Assembly: GCF_038396675.1 (NCBI RefSeq)
Contig: NC_088921.1
Location: 6,699,501-6,763,500 of the forward strand
Length of the DNA: 64,000 nucleotides
Origin: Hydra vulgaris
Taxonomy: Eukaryota; Cnidaria; Hydrozoa; Anthoathecata; Hydridae
Reading direction: 5' to 3'
Made by a program: the position numbers and the translations under genes. Positions within the stretch are counted from its first letter, which is position 1. Each line of letters begins with the position of its first letter. Of this stretch, positions 10,161 through 26,744 are shown in pieces. The notes under the pieces are model-generated. The model did not search any database and was not told the DNA's origin. It was given only the letters and a program-made list of their open reading frames with translations.

Positions 10161-11427
10161 ACCAAAAAAGTTCGTGCGGTTTTTCCGTATATAATAAAAA
10201 CACACAAAACGACAAAAGTAAGTACATTTATTCATCAAAATAGTCACCATTAGCGTCTAAAACCTTTTCCCAACGTAAAACAAGCTTATTTATTCCACTT
10301 CTAAAAAATTCTCGGTCCTTTGAGTCTATAAAAGCTTTTAACTCCATTTTAACCGCGTCCTGGTCTCGGAACTGCTGTCTTTTTAAATGATTTCCCAGGG
10401 AAAGGAAAAAATGGAAATCAGTAGGGGAGAGGTCTGGCGAGTATGGTGGATGAGGCAAACTCTCCCAACCAAGGCTTTGGAGCTTGTCCTGAGTCACGCG
10501 AGCGGTGTGCGGTCTCGCGTTGTCGTGGAGAAGCAGAACTCCTCTCCTGTGCAGGCTGCTTTTCAAGCAACAGGTCGTGAACTCGTTGCAGCTGTGCTGA
10601 GTAGACCAGTCCAGTAATGGTTTGGCTTGTTGGGAGCAGCTCGTAATGCACCACACCAGCTGTAGTCCACCAAATGCAGAGCAAAACCTTCCGCTCGTGG
10701 AGATTGGGCTTGGGTGTCTTTGGGATGGGGTCATCGGGGGACAACCAATGGTAGCAACGCTTGGTATTGTCGTACACAATCCATTTTTCGTCGCATGTCA
10801 ATAAACGATCAAGAAAAGGCTCAACATTATGGCGTGATAAGAGTGATGTGCAGATCGTAAGCCGTTGCTTCTTGTTGTCGATTGACAATTTGTGCGGAAC
10901 CCACCGACTCAGCTTCCACGCTTTCCCAATCGCATGCAGATGCAGGCGGATGGTTTCAACACTCACGGCAAACTTCACTGCAAGTTCTTGGCAAGTTTGG
11001 CTGGAGTCAGACTCGACAGCGTCCTTCAGTTCATCCTCATCAACCAACAATGGGCGTCCAGAACGCGGCAGGTCTTCGATGGACTCATCTCCCGAAGAGA
11101 ATCGCTGAAACCACTTCTGTGCTGTGCGTTTACTTACTGTACCTTCTTCAAATGCTGTGCAGATGTTTTTGGCCGCTTGTTTTGCATTCCTTCCAAGTTT
11201 GAACTCGTAAAGTAAGCAAGATCGAATAATCGTTGGTTGGGTTGTCATCCTTTCTTTACACAAAACCTTTCCTGTAAGCTCATTACAAGCCTACACTATA
11301 TATGCAGCAACTGCGCGTGACACACGCGTTCTATTACGCAACAAAGCTACTTGCCTTGTGCGATGTGGGTGTTGTAAAAAATGCTAAAAACAATTCAATT
11401 ACCAAAAACCGCACAAACTTTTTTGGT
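10161..11427 (-). mobile_element. mariner element with both terminal inverted repeats
   Basis: The left end ACCAAAAAAGTTCGTGCGG and the reverse complement of the right end, ACCAAAAAAGTTTGTGCGG, differ by one base. TA flanks both sides (10159-10160 and 11428-11429). The element is 1267 bp, the normal mariner size, and encodes a DD34D transposase on the minus strand with a single frameshift. Confidence 0.9.
10228..11248 (-). pseudogene. mariner DD34D transposase with one frameshift
   Basis: The start is the ATG at 11246-11248 (MTTQPTIIRSC) and the stop is at 10228-10230. The N-terminal part has two helix-turn-helix motifs (KRTAQKWFQRFSSGDESIED with GRP, then SVETIRLHLHAIGKAWKLS) and the WVPHKL linker. 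The catalytic residues are D in LTCDEKWI, D in LLHDNARPHT and D in YSPDLSPTDFHFF. Exactly 34 residues lie between the last two, which defines mariner. The frame changes once near 10545-10556, between LLLEKQPA and RRGVLLLHDN, and this is the only obvious lesion over about 340 codons. The copy is inactive but young. Confidence 0.9.
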
Positions 11428-11429
11428 TA

Positions 11430-14859
<3,430 letters not shown>

Positions 14860-14910
14860 AATTAGTAAAAAACACTTATCCAACTTTTTTCTTCAACTTT
14901 AAGTTTTTTA

Positions 14911-16460
14911 AGCCTAATTTTTGAGATAAAGTACAAAATTTTGTGACCTGAAAATAGCAGGCTTTGGCGTTAGACAGAACCATTTTACTATGGTTTCTAG
15001 CAATATTAGGCGGGCGTCTGTTTTTGAAGAATTGTTATGGTGATAGACAGAATTAATGGTTACGATTGAAAATTGCAGCAGCACAATAAGAGAAAAAACA
15101 ATAGAGAAGCACGAGGCTTGACTTTAAATTGTCAAGAGAAAATAAAAGATCCCATTCCAGCCTGAATCTAAGAAGTTATGTAAGTAGCACATTTGTTAGC
15201 AAGAAAACAAAAGATTTTTACTTAAGGGTCATCAGAATAAAATTACATAAAGTGTCCCAGTGAGCTCTAAGTTAGTTGGAAGAGGTCCAATGAGAAGAGG
15301 ATTCTGGTGAAGAAAAAAAAATAATAATAATAGTGTTAATAGTGATCAAACTATGATCAAAAGTACCTAGGGGTGATTGTGGATAAACTGAGCACTAATT
15401 AGAATTAGAAACAAGACATAACTTAAGTAAAGAGGGTAAACGATTCAGATTATCTGGAAAGTGAGTTGGAAAGTTGATGGTTTTGTCGATTTGATCATAA
15501 CTAATATAAAAAGAGTGCAGTCTTGAGATAGAGGAGAGTGATAAATAACAAATAAAAACTAGATAATAAAATAAATTGAACAAGTAGAAAAAGTTAAAGG
15601 AATGGAGTGTTATCATTCACTAATATTCGTGGAGATCACGAATATTAGTAAATGATAGGTTTAGAAAACTTGGTGTTGATGATGGTTTTTTGTATTTTAT
15701 AGTTTTTAGTACTTTATTCATTTTTAAATTTTTGAAGAACTTGATTCAAAGCATAGATAGTACTCAAAACACTGCTTAATAGCCCAAGCAATTGCCTTCT
15801 TACTATTAATAAACCCTAAGTTGTAACAAAGGGCTCCAAATGCACACCAAAAGTACAAACAAGGACACCATCAATGCGCAACATGGCACTGTTAATACTT
15901 TAATATTTTGCAGCTGTTGATGGAATCAGCCTCTCTGAGAGCTACCACAGAGTTCAGGAAACCTGACTACCAGCTGGCCTCAGAACCATAAAACTAAGTT
16001 TTAGAGCTGTACCCTCATTAGGAGATAATAGAATGAGTTGCCTAGTCATAAAAGCAGAGACACAAGCAAAAGTTATGCATTGAGTCAAAATATTCAGCAT
16101 TCAACATTCTAAACCGGAAACAATGTATTAAAAATACATCTGCGCTAGCCTAATAGATGAAGAAGAGGTGAGAGGCTGGTCAACAGATAGAATCTGTGTA
16201 CCGCTTAAGTCTTTGCCTAGGATGCCTTCTTCAAGACAGTAGCAAGATGCATTTAACATCTGCCCAAGATGAGTATTTTTATCGAGACACCATCTTTAGT
16301 CTTTACTCAATTAAAAGCCCCAAGGCAGGGGGTATTTTAAGTCGGAGTTGGCATCTCCAAGCTTTTGCCTAAAAAGGCCTATCCTACAAGGCAGCAGGAC
16401 ATGAAGCAGATTGTACTGGATTACATTTTACCAGTAGCAGGATAACGTGACCTGTCATAA

Positions 16461-16463
<3 letters not shown>
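14911..16463 (-). mobile_element. LINE family A, copy 1 (5' half, internally deleted)
   Basis: Minus strand. From right to left: the family 5' untranslated block (about 16460-15890, shared with 25260-25870, 40690-41370 and 51260-51830), the ORF2 N-terminus (KVPKTIKNKKPSSSP-type, about 15740-15660), then endonuclease fragments (LHSFNFF, INFPTHFPDNLNRLPSLLKL, 15616-15400), then the linker before RT (15300-14911). Two internal deletions are visible by comparison with copies 2 and 5. One has an inverted duplication at its junction (15611-15655). No RT is present. Confidence 0.8.
15611..15655. repeat. snap-back palindrome at a LINE deletion junction
   Basis: ACTAATATTCGTG and CACGAATATTAGT arms with ATCATT/AATGAT outside them and a 5-bp spacer. 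The right arm is the normal LINE sequence (compare 50996-51013); the left arm is its inverted copy, followed by sequence from about 100 codons further along ORF2. Confidence 0.85.

Positions 16464-16464
<1 letters not shown>

Positions 16465-16548
<84 letters not shown>
16465..16548. repeat. (TA)n microsatellite at the 5' end of LINE copy 1
   Basis: About 42 units, starting at the point where family A homology stops. Confidence 0.97.
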
Positions 16549-16551
<3 letters not shown>

Positions 16552-16552
16552 C

Positions 16553-16640
16553 ATCACAAAATTGTAACAACAAGTTTCGTATGAATTATACCCCCTCTTC
16601 ACCCTACCCTCATAGAGTGTCACGTAATTTATGGACAACA
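16553..16640. repeat. partial MITE (GTCACGTAATTTATGGAC end)
   Basis: The right half of the same short element seen complete at 62712-62886: TCACAAAATTGTAAC, a CCCCCTC tract, then AGTGTCACGTAATTTATGGAC. Confidence 0.6.
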
Positions 16641-17464
16641 TCTAAGCTGATAAAAAAAATTTTTATTATTTGATCTTTTTTTTTTTTCTACATATGCAAA
16701 TAAGGAAAAGGTAAGGGGGAAAGAATTTTTTTACTTTTATTTATAAAGCAAATAACATAAACATTTTCATGCTCACATATAATAACTGTCCTTTCAGTTA
16801 ATAAAGAAACTACTTAAGTAAGTTTTTCCCCTTTCATAAACAAAAGGCATAGAATATTATTACAATAAATCATGTAATAAAAATGATGCAACAAATGTTC
16901 ATAGAATTTACGAACGAAGCAACAAGAAAAAAAGGTGTTTAACGATTTAAGCACTAACACAAAAATTATATACTATAAGTATATAATTTTTGTGTTATAT
17001 AAACAGAATAAAGTATCAAATTAGGCTTAAATATTTAGGAACACTTATGTTGACGATAAATTAAGACTACAATTACTTTTAAGGAGAAAAAACAAACATC
17101 GATTTAAGTCAATAAAGTTTTTGTTGAACATTTGTCGTTAAAAAATATTAGCATTGAAAAAGCTTATAGAACTGGTCAGTGAAAGTTCAGTTTTCAGTTT
17201 GAAAACACTATTGATGATCTTAAAATAGTAAGAATAATGATTCTAATGATAAATAACTGATTTGAATGTATATATAATTTTGTTCTCTTTATCTAACCTT
17301 AAAAAGTTTACTTAGGCCTAAGATTTGAAATCTAAAATGTTATTTACGCTTCTTATCAACTTTGTTTTGAAGACATTATTTATTTATAATTATATGTAAA
17401 AAGAACTAAAGAACATGTAATAAAGCTATATTTAGTTAAGGTTACGATTACGTATAAGGTTAGG
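16641..17464. other. AT-rich stretch with a hairpin
   Basis: A perfect hairpin at 16956-16996 (AACACAAAAATTATATACT arms, short loop) is the only structure noticed. Confidence 0.6.
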
Positions 17465-18565
17465 TTACGATTGGAAAGGAAGGATTCGATAATCTTTAAG
17501 GTGTTGCCAGATATACCATAAGAAGAAAGCTTATGGAGAAGACCAGCATGCCAAACTTTATCAAAACCTTTTGAAATGTCAAGAGTGATGGTCTTAACCT
17601 CTCCACCTTTATCTAATGCCTAAACCTATCAGTTATTACTGTTATCAAACCTAAATAAAACCTATCAGCTATTACTTTTAGCAAATCAGCTGTAGATTGA
17701 AAAGATCGAAATCCATATTGATGGTCAGAAAGTAAGTTATTAGATTCAAGATAAGAAATTAAGTGTTTCTTAATTAAAGATTCAAAAATCTTGCTTATGA
17801 TAGGAAGAAGGCTAGTGGGACGGTAGTTAAATGAATCAAATCGCATCGCTCTCCAGAATTTTTGAAGGTAGGGATAACAGATGCCTCTTTCCACCAGGCT
17901 TGAAAACTAGACTTTGATAAACACTTGTTATATAGTTTTGAGAGTATAGGCGATAGCTCCGGAGAACAATTCTGCAAGACAAGTATCTTGTCCGGGCCAC
18001 AAGCTGTAGAAGAATCTAGGCAGGAAATCACTTTAGATGCAGAAGCTGGAGTGATACGAATGTTAAACAACGGATAACATGTTTGTTGGCAATATCAGGT
18101 AGAATGCAACAAGTGGAATCAAGAGACGATATTGATGAAAAGGTTTTATCAAACAATTCAGCTTTGTCTTTAGGTGTGGTGACAAAGTCTGAACCATTCA
18201 AAAGAGGTGGAATTAAAGATTTGTCCTTATTATTAATACTATTAAAGATTCTCCAAAAGTCATTAGATCCTAGTTTTTGAGATGAGATACGAGATTTCAT
18301 GACCTGAGAATAGCGGGCTTTGGCGTTAGTCAAAACCTTTTTACAATGGTTTCAAGCAGTAATAAACAGTCTGTTTTCTGTAGAATTGTTTTGCTGATAA
18401 ATGTGAAAGTAATGGTTTTGATTGGCAATCGCAGCTGCACAGTGTGAAGAAAACCATGGAGGAGAGTGAGGCTTGACCAGGAATTGTCGAGAGGGAACAA
18501 AAGATTCCATGCCAGCCTGAATCCACTAAGTTATGTAAGAAGCACATTTGTCGACAGAAAGACAA
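17465..18565 (-). pseudogene. LINE family A ORF2: linker and RT N-terminal half
   Basis: Minus-strand pieces, with frame changes between them: KSRISSQKLGSNDFWRIFNS, then PKDKAELFDKTFSSISSLDS, then RITPASASKVISCLDSSTAC with GPDKI. RT follows: KASVIP-type (read KEASVIPTFKNSGER), FNYRPTSLLPIISKIFES, HQYGFRSFQSTADLL, and a KGFDKVWHAGLLHKLSSYGI segment at about 17590-17510. This is the classic CR1/Jockey fingers-and-palm series (GPDxI, VxPIFK, YRPISLL, QxGFR, D..KAFD.V.H). Stops and frame changes make it a pseudogene. The catalytic FADD region is lost in this copy but seen in copy 3. Confidence 0.85.
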
Positions 18566-18709
18566 AAGATTTCCACCCTAGGGCCATCATGAAGAAAATC
18601 ACGGAAAGAATCCCACTCAGCTTTACTTTGGTTTTAAGAGGTACGATATTAGGAGGATTTAGGCAATGAAGAAGAATGAGATAATAATTTTAGAGAGATC
18701 AAACTGTGA

Positions 18710-19130
18710 TCAGAAGCACCTACGGGGTGAATGTGGAGAAACTGAACACTGACTAGGATCAGAAACAAGACATAAGTTGAGTAGAGAAGGTAAATGATTC
18801 GGGTTGTCTGGAAAACGAGTTGGAAAGTTGACTATTTGAGTTAGGGAATGAGAAAGGCAAAAGTTGTGGGCTTTAATGCTTGCAGAATCACTGACACTTG
18901 AGCCAAGCCATTCGGATTGGTGAGCATTAAAGTCACCGACAACAACTATATTAGCTGTTCGATAAAGAGAGAGGGCTTGGTCAATATGATCAGAAATAAC
19001 ATTAAAAAGAGTCCTGTCTTGAAATGAAGGAGAGCAATATAGAACAAAGAGAAAGGCAATAGAGTGAAGTGGTGCTAAATGAAAGCACATGAAAGAATAG
19101 TCTGTGGATTCAAACCTATCTTCTCGACAA
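18710..19130 (-). pseudogene. LINE family A endonuclease domain
   Basis: One frame covers most of the EEP endonuclease C-terminal half: FHLAPLHSIAFLFVLYCSPS, a DHIDQALSLYRTANIV helix and strand, the catalytic VVGDFNAHQSEWLGSS block (Asp and Asn of the active site), then VNFPTRFPDNPNHLPSLLNL and CLVSDPSQCSVSPHSP, near the final catalytic Asp/His region. The N-terminal third, with the ETN motif, is replaced by the (TA)n array at 19136. The endonuclease makes the first-strand nick in target-primed reverse transcription. Confidence 0.85.
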
Positions 19131-19132
19131 AT

Positions 19133-20068
<936 letters not shown>

Positions 20069-20103
20069 TATATATATGCACATATATACATATATATATA
20101 TGC

Positions 20104-20174
<71 letters not shown>

Positions 20175-20231
20175 TATATATATGCATATATATATGCATA
20201 TATATATATATGCATATGTATATATATATGC

Positions 20232-20263
<32 letters not shown>

Positions 20264-20284
20264 GCATATATATATATGTATATA

Positions 20285-20321
<37 letters not shown>

Positions 20322-20332
20322 GTGTGTGTGTA
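20069..20332. repeat. (TA)n array with TGCATA interruptions and a (TG)n tail
   Basis: Compound microsatellite. TGCA/TGTA interruptions recur every 8-20 bp at both flanks, with a pure core at about 20114-20170 and (TG)n at 20318-20332. Confidence 0.95.
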
Positions 20333-20399
20333 TAAGCCTTTAAATCCTTATACATGGTAAAATACGCATATACCACACCCCTGGAGAAACAACACAGAA

Positions 20400-20960
20400 A
20401 TTGGAACTTTTCAATGTTCTCCAATTGGACTTGAAATTTTTTGAATGTTATTGTCTGGTCAGGTCCCAGACATTTTCACATTACTGATCTGTAAAAAAGA
20501 GTAGGTCCTTCTCAAGTTTTGTTTCAATAATAGTACTTGCCCCATTTTTTCATTCAGTATTTGAGGCAGTTGTGTCAAATTAAAAACCAACAATTTTTTT
20601 TGCCAAGTCCCATTCTTTGAAAGAACTTACAACAGTGTTGCTTGAGATTTATTACTTTTGCAACAGTCAACAGCTGCTTTTCACTCATTCTAGAGACTAT
20701 GACAGGGAGTTGCTCATCATAAGTTTTAATTGTCAATCTTGCATCATCTTGCAATCCTAATTAACAACTATGGAAGCATTTTCTTTAAAAATATCCTTCA
20801 TTTTTTTAACAATCTAGGTGCAGTGATTTGTGCACTCGCAACAAGTGGACGAACTAATAATCGTTTATCCAAGGGCTCTCAGTGTCTCTGTTTTACACAG
20901 GAAGATGTGTAATCGCACGTCTTTATATGACCTGGCAAATTACATTTTCCTATGACAATT
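20400..20960 (-). pseudogene. fragment of an uncharacterised transposon-linked family (FDTTASNT motif)
   Basis: Minus-strand translation, with many stops, reads SSFKEWDLAKKIVGF, then FDTTASNTE, NGASTIIETKLEKDLLFF. This matches a family with a conserved FDTTASNTGxxNGAC followed by LLExxLGRxLLxxxCRHH that is multicopy in cnidarian and some arthropod genomes. I recall it as mobile-element-associated and know no assigned function. Upstream, SNSLS-type and KLMMSN stretches fit the LPVIIS and KLLGVPKL positions only loosely. The copy is dead (five or more stops). Confidence 0.5.
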
Positions 20961-21082
20961 TGACCACGGTTTTTGAGATATTTTCAAAATTTAAAAATGC
21001 GCTACAAAAACTTAATTAGAATTTTTTTAAAACATCTTTGCTTCCAACAAGGCTTCAAGCAACCACTAATTAAAGTTGGAAA
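20961..21082. other. LINE family A 3' flank
   Basis: Lies between the 3' end of ORF2 of copy 3 and the preceding pseudogene. The precise 3' terminus of the LINE could not be fixed. Confidence 0.4.
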
Positions 21083-21694
21083 TTACTGGAAGAGAGAACA
21101 TAAAAATTGTAGAGCAAGATATCGATTGACGGACGACTTAAAGGATTGCAAATTATATGAATCAGGAAAGCAAGATGAAGGAAGCGAATTCCAAAGAGCT
21201 GATGTTCGAGGAAAAAAACTAGATGAATAAGCATTTTTGGAGCACTTAGGAACAGTCACGGAAAAAGGATGAGACTTAATTGAATGATGAGTAACACAAG
21301 AATGAATTTTAGTAGATGGCACAAATGGCGCTAGCTCTTTAGAGCAGTGCCCATAGTATTTGTAGAAAAGAGAAAGAGAAGCTACATTACGACGATATGA
21401 TAATGATTGGAGGTTAGCTGCAAGAACAGGTCCAACTATGTTTACAATGCGTTTTTTTACCTTGTCTAAAAGTGAAAGGGCATCATTAGAAGATCCGCCC
21501 AAGATATGGCAACAGTATTCCATACAAGGCCGGATTTGAGATTTATAGAGATAGAGAATAGAATCTGAAGTAAGAGAGTGTCAAGCTTGATAAAGAGACA
21601 ACCTTAGTAGATGCTAATTTTGCAGATGCTAATTTTGCAACTGATTTGATATATGGTTTCTGAGAAAGATTACAAGTAAGGGTTAAACCCTAGA
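21083..21694 (-). pseudogene. LINE family A ORF2 C-terminal part
   Basis: The minus-strand piece begins LTCNLSQKPYIKSVAKLASA at the hAT junction. After a short tandem duplication (GCAGATGCTAATTTT) and a frame change it continues as a clean frame: MEYCCHILGGSSNDALSLLD, VKKRIVNIVGP, YRRNVASLSLFYKYYGHCS, AYSSSFFPRTSALWNSLPSS, and SFKSSVNRYL to a stop at 21083. This is the RT thumb and the conserved C-terminal region of CR1/Jockey LINEs (YCSHIWG...LLDKVQRRA...RRxVASLSLFYRY...WNSLP). Confidence 0.9.
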
Positions 21695-23927
21695 CAGGGT
21701 TGCAAAAAAACCGGTTTTTTTGAAAAAAAACCAAAACCATAGGTTTTTTTAAAAAAACTAAAAAAACCATGGTTTTTTTGGTTAAAATTAGGTTTTTATT
21801 AAATAATGGTGTATTTAGTTATCCTTTTAAATTAAAAAAAAGTATAACACATTTTATTTGAGTAAACTATATTTTTTATCAATATTACTGTAATATTTCA
21901 TCAAAATTATTCAATCATTGTTTCATGTTCTATATATAAATACAAGCTTTGCTGCTTTTTCTACCCCCAATTGACTTCTTAACTTACAATGAACAAGGGC
22001 AAAAGTTGAAAAAATTCTTTCAATTCCAGCACTAGAAACTGGTGCATTTAATAAACCTTCAATATCCATTATGTTACAATCCACAATTTTTAGAGATTTC
22101 CACCATTCTATTGGTGATACATTTTTTAAAACAGATTCACTATACAAATAGCTTTTATTGAATGGAGCAGATTTGGCTTTTAATTTGAATATTACTGGTA
22201 ACAAATTCTTTAACTCTTTATCTGCGAAACTCATGGCAGCTTCATTTTCATTTTCAGAAAGATTACATCCAAAATATCTAGAATCTCTTGTGTTTGCCAG
22301 GAAATGAGCATCACTGATAGTCTGAAGGTATCTAGATTCAATTTTTTTTTTTTTTTCGTTTGTTAAAAATGATAAACTGTTTATCAAATCTTTAAAAATT
22401 TCAACAGTGTCACTTATTTTTGTTTGATCTCTTTGCAACTTATCTAGAGCTACTGCAATTGGTTTTAATATTTTTAATAAATCTTCTGTGCTTCGCTTTA
22501 TCTGTATATCACTTACTTTTTTACCAATCATGGGATCTAAGTCTTTATTTTTTTTCAAACATTGTGAAAATGATGCTCTAGTTGTTGACATATTTTTCAA
22601 GTGAATCACATACAGAATTCCAGCGAGTTTCAGTAGGAAGTGGCAATTTTGTTCCTCCATTTAATTTATAAATTGCTCCAGCTTTATGATTATTTCTTAT
22701 ATATTTTATTATTTGTGTAACATTTGCTCACATTTTCAATGTTAAGATCATTTGCTAAAAGATTCAGCATATGAGCAGCACCCCCATAAGTTATGATAAT
22801 ATCTCTTTCAGATGACCATACTTGTCTCATTGATTTCATATTAGCTGCATTGTCAGTCACAAAGCTTTTACTGTGCATCCAAATTTACATCTTACAGAAT
22901 CTATTGCTTCTCTTGCTAATTGTGTAAGATATTCACCAGTATGTGAATGACCAGAAGTGTTGATTGTTTCTACTAAAATGTTAATTTTATCTGTAATTAC
23001 AGAGATACAAACTATAGGTTCATTATGTTCATTACTCCAGCCATCTAAAGACATGGCTACAATTTTCCCATTCAATACATTACATTTTTCAATTTCTTCT
23101 GCGTAAACCCTATCTAATATTTCTCCTCCAATTTGAGTTCTATTAGGTAGAGTGTCCTGGATAAAGCATATTGATAAATTTTTTATTTTTTATATATAAA
23201 ATTCTTTGTGTTCTGAACTGTTCTGAAGCTAGAGTTTGTACTGTATATAAATTTACCAAGTTGCTTTATTTGATCTACCAAGATCAAATAAATCTTTCTC
23301 TTTGAGGCTTGTTTGTGTGAAAAACTTATCAATTTTCAAATATTTATCAGCTGATGTTGAATTGGGCTGAGACCTTTTCATTTGTTGTTGTGATGTTGAT
23401 GGTGAGTTACCTTTAAAATGAAATTGCAGTTTATTGAATTATTCTAAGTTAATATGTCTATACGTGATAATTTAAATATATATGTTTACAATTTAGGGAA
23501 AGTTTAAAATTTAAAATGGCAATGCAGTAATTTAACTACCTTCAAGAAGTTGTTGATCTTCCATTGACTCCATAATTTCATGGGGTTGTGATTGCTTGAA
23601 CTTTTTTATGTGTTCATGCATCCTTTGAATTTGACCTTTCATTTCTTGGGTGTAGAGCATTACAAACTGCTCTACACCCCTTTCTTTCTGGAACAGTCAC
23701 TTGTGTATATTTTAACCAAATCATATCACATTTGTGCCCAGTTTTTTGAGACATTTTTTGTGGTATCAATAAATTATGTTAGAACTACTTATAGTTTTGC
23801 TAAACATTTAAATATAATGTATATATATTCAAATCTTTTTTAAAAACATTAATTTGGTTTAAACCAACATTTTTTTAATTGGTTTAAACCATGGTTTAAA
23901 CCATTTGGTTAAAACCATACAAACCTG
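21695..23927 (-). mobile_element. hAT-superfamily DNA transposon inserted in LINE copy 3
   Basis: The left end is CAGGGTTGCAAAAAAACCGG; the right end reads ...CCATACAAACCTG, giving imperfect hAT-type terminal repeats (CAGGGTTG / CAGGTTTG). The 8 bp on each side, ACCCTAGA (21687-21694) and ATCTTAGA (23928-23935), match at 6 of 8 positions, consistent with an aged 8-bp target duplication. Internal ends are rich in GGTTTAAACC and AACCGGTTTT palindromic motifs. Length 2233 bp, with a transposase gene on the minus strand. Confidence 0.8.
21923..23754 (-). pseudogene. hAT transposase with BED finger and DUF659-type core, decayed
   Basis: The minus strand starts at MSQKTGHKC (ATG at 23754-23752). 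The BED zinc finger is seen as W..KYTQVTVPERKGCRAVCN and, after a frameshift, MKGQIQRMHEHIKKFK. A probable intron lies at about 23405-23540 (donor CTTGAAG|GTAG, acceptor TTTTAAAG|GTAAC), and joining it keeps the frame. The core has MSLDGWSNEHNEPIVCISVI and SFVTDNAANMKSMRQVW (catalytic RNase H-like region). The C-terminal dimerisation domain has WWKSLK and PVSSAGIERIFSTFALVHCK. Several frame changes (near 22680, 22870 and 23150-23200) make it non-functional. Confidence 0.82.
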
Positions 23928-24940
<1,013 letters not shown>

Positions 24941-25029
24941 ATATCTGTGGCTAGACAAGATGCAATTAAGATTATAATGTTTCTTTGAGCAAGAAATAAT
25001 AACGTTATTGATTTTAGATATCTGGAAGA

Positions 25030-25870
25030 AATGAATCAGTTTAGAGAACTTGGTGATGATGATGGTTTTTTGTTTTTTATAGTTTTTGGTACATTATTCA
25101 TTTTTAAATTTGATTGAAGAACTTGGCTCAAAGCATAGATAGTACTCAGAACACTGTTTAATAGCCAGGCAATTGCCTCATTACTATTAATAAAACCTAA
25201 GCCGTAACAAAGGGCTCCAAATGTGGCCTCTGCAATGCACACCAAAGGTACAAAATGGGACACCATCCATGCGCAACATGGCACTGTTAATACTTTGATA
25301 TTTTTTAGCTGTTGATGGAATCAACCTCTCTGAGAGCTACCACAGAGTTCGGGAAACCTGACTACCAGCCAGCCTCAGAACCATAAAACTGAGTTTTAGA
25401 GCTGTACCCTCATTAGGAGATAATAGAATGAGTTGCCTAATCATAAAAACAGAGACACAAGCAAAACCCATGCATTGAGTCAAGAAGATCCAGCATTCAA
25501 CATCCTAAACTGGAAATGATGTATTAAAGATACATCTGCTCCAGTCTAATAGATGAAGAAGGGGTGCGAGACTGGTCAACAGATAGAATCTGTTTATCCC
25601 TTAAGTCTTTGCCTAGGAGGCCTTCTGCAAGACGGTAGCCGGATGCATTTATCTACCCAAGATAAGTATTTTTGTTGAGACACCATCTCTAGCCTTTACT
25701 CAACCAAGAGCCCCAAGGCAGGCAGTGTTTTAAGTAGGATTTGGCATCTCCTAGCCTTTGCCTAGAAAGGCGTTTCCTACAAGGCAGCAGGACATGAAGC
25801 AGATTGTACTGGGTTACATGTTACCAGTAGCAGGATAACCTGACCTGACTTCGATATCCTGACCTGAATC
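25030..25870 (-). other. LINE family A ORF2 N-terminus and 5' untranslated block (copy 3)
   Basis: The minus strand reads MNNVPKTIKNKKPSSSPSSL (about 25110-25036), and upstream of it lies the conserved leader shared with copies 1, 4 and 5. Conserved landmarks are TCTCTGAGAGCTACCACAGA, CCCTCATTAGGAGATAATAG and a terminal TACCAGTAGCAGGATAACCT. In this family the leader probably holds the internal promoter (inference). Confidence 0.75.
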
Positions 25871-26740
25871 TAAAAAAGAAAAGAAAATCTTAATGAATGA
25901 GAAAAAAAAAAAAAATTTAACCAAAGCAAAAGCACACACAAAAAAATATATAACCCAACTAAAACAAAACTCAAGAAACTAAAATGCTTTGTGTATTTAA
26001 TTTACGCATTGAAAAACTATTTCGTTGTTTGCTTTAACATTGTACTTTTTTTTTTTTTTTTTCAATATGTTTCAAAAGATTTATCATAAAAAATACAAAA
26101 GTAACAGTTTATTAATGCTAATTATAAAAATTCATTAGAAGTGTTTTGTTACTTCATTAATAACTGTTTTGATAATATAAAACCATTTAAGATCAAATTT
26201 ATTTAATTGTAACCGCTTTCTAAAGCATTTGTCTTTTTTTTTTCAATGAAATTTTGTTTATCTTTTCAAATGTATTAATTTTAATTATTATTATTATTGT
26301 TATATTAAAATTTTGTTAAAGAGACTTTCGTTGTTGTAGAATGTCATCGTTTCTAAAAACAAAACAATTTTTTGTTTTTTAATAACGATTATTATAAAAA
26401 ATGCACTCATAAACAATTTATATATTATAAATTAAAATAATATATACAACTGCCAATTATACTTTAAAAAAAAACCATTATCACTAAATTGTTTTAAAAA
26501 AAGTTTCTCTAATATAAAAGCATTTCTTAAGATGTTTTGATGTCATTTATTTCATTCAAGCGTTTTAGCTAATATTAAAACATTTTAAGAAGTTTTGATA
26601 TAATTTATTTCACATTCAAAAAATTAAAGCTATATTAAACTGATTTTTGAGATTTTTATTGAAAGTTTTTATCATGACAATTTGGTACATATTTTAAAAG
26701 ATACTTAGAAACTAGTTAAATTTTTTTGAGAGTAGGTGTC
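25871..26740. other. AT-rich stretch, nothing recognised
   Basis: A/T runs; no frames, no repeats beyond simple sequence. Confidence 0.5.
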
Positions 26741-26744
26741 ATAA

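Noticed and set aside
10387-11215. Several plus-strand open frames overlapping the mariner element
   Set aside because: They are antisense shadows of the DD34D transposase, which has all the diagnostic motifs on the minus strand.
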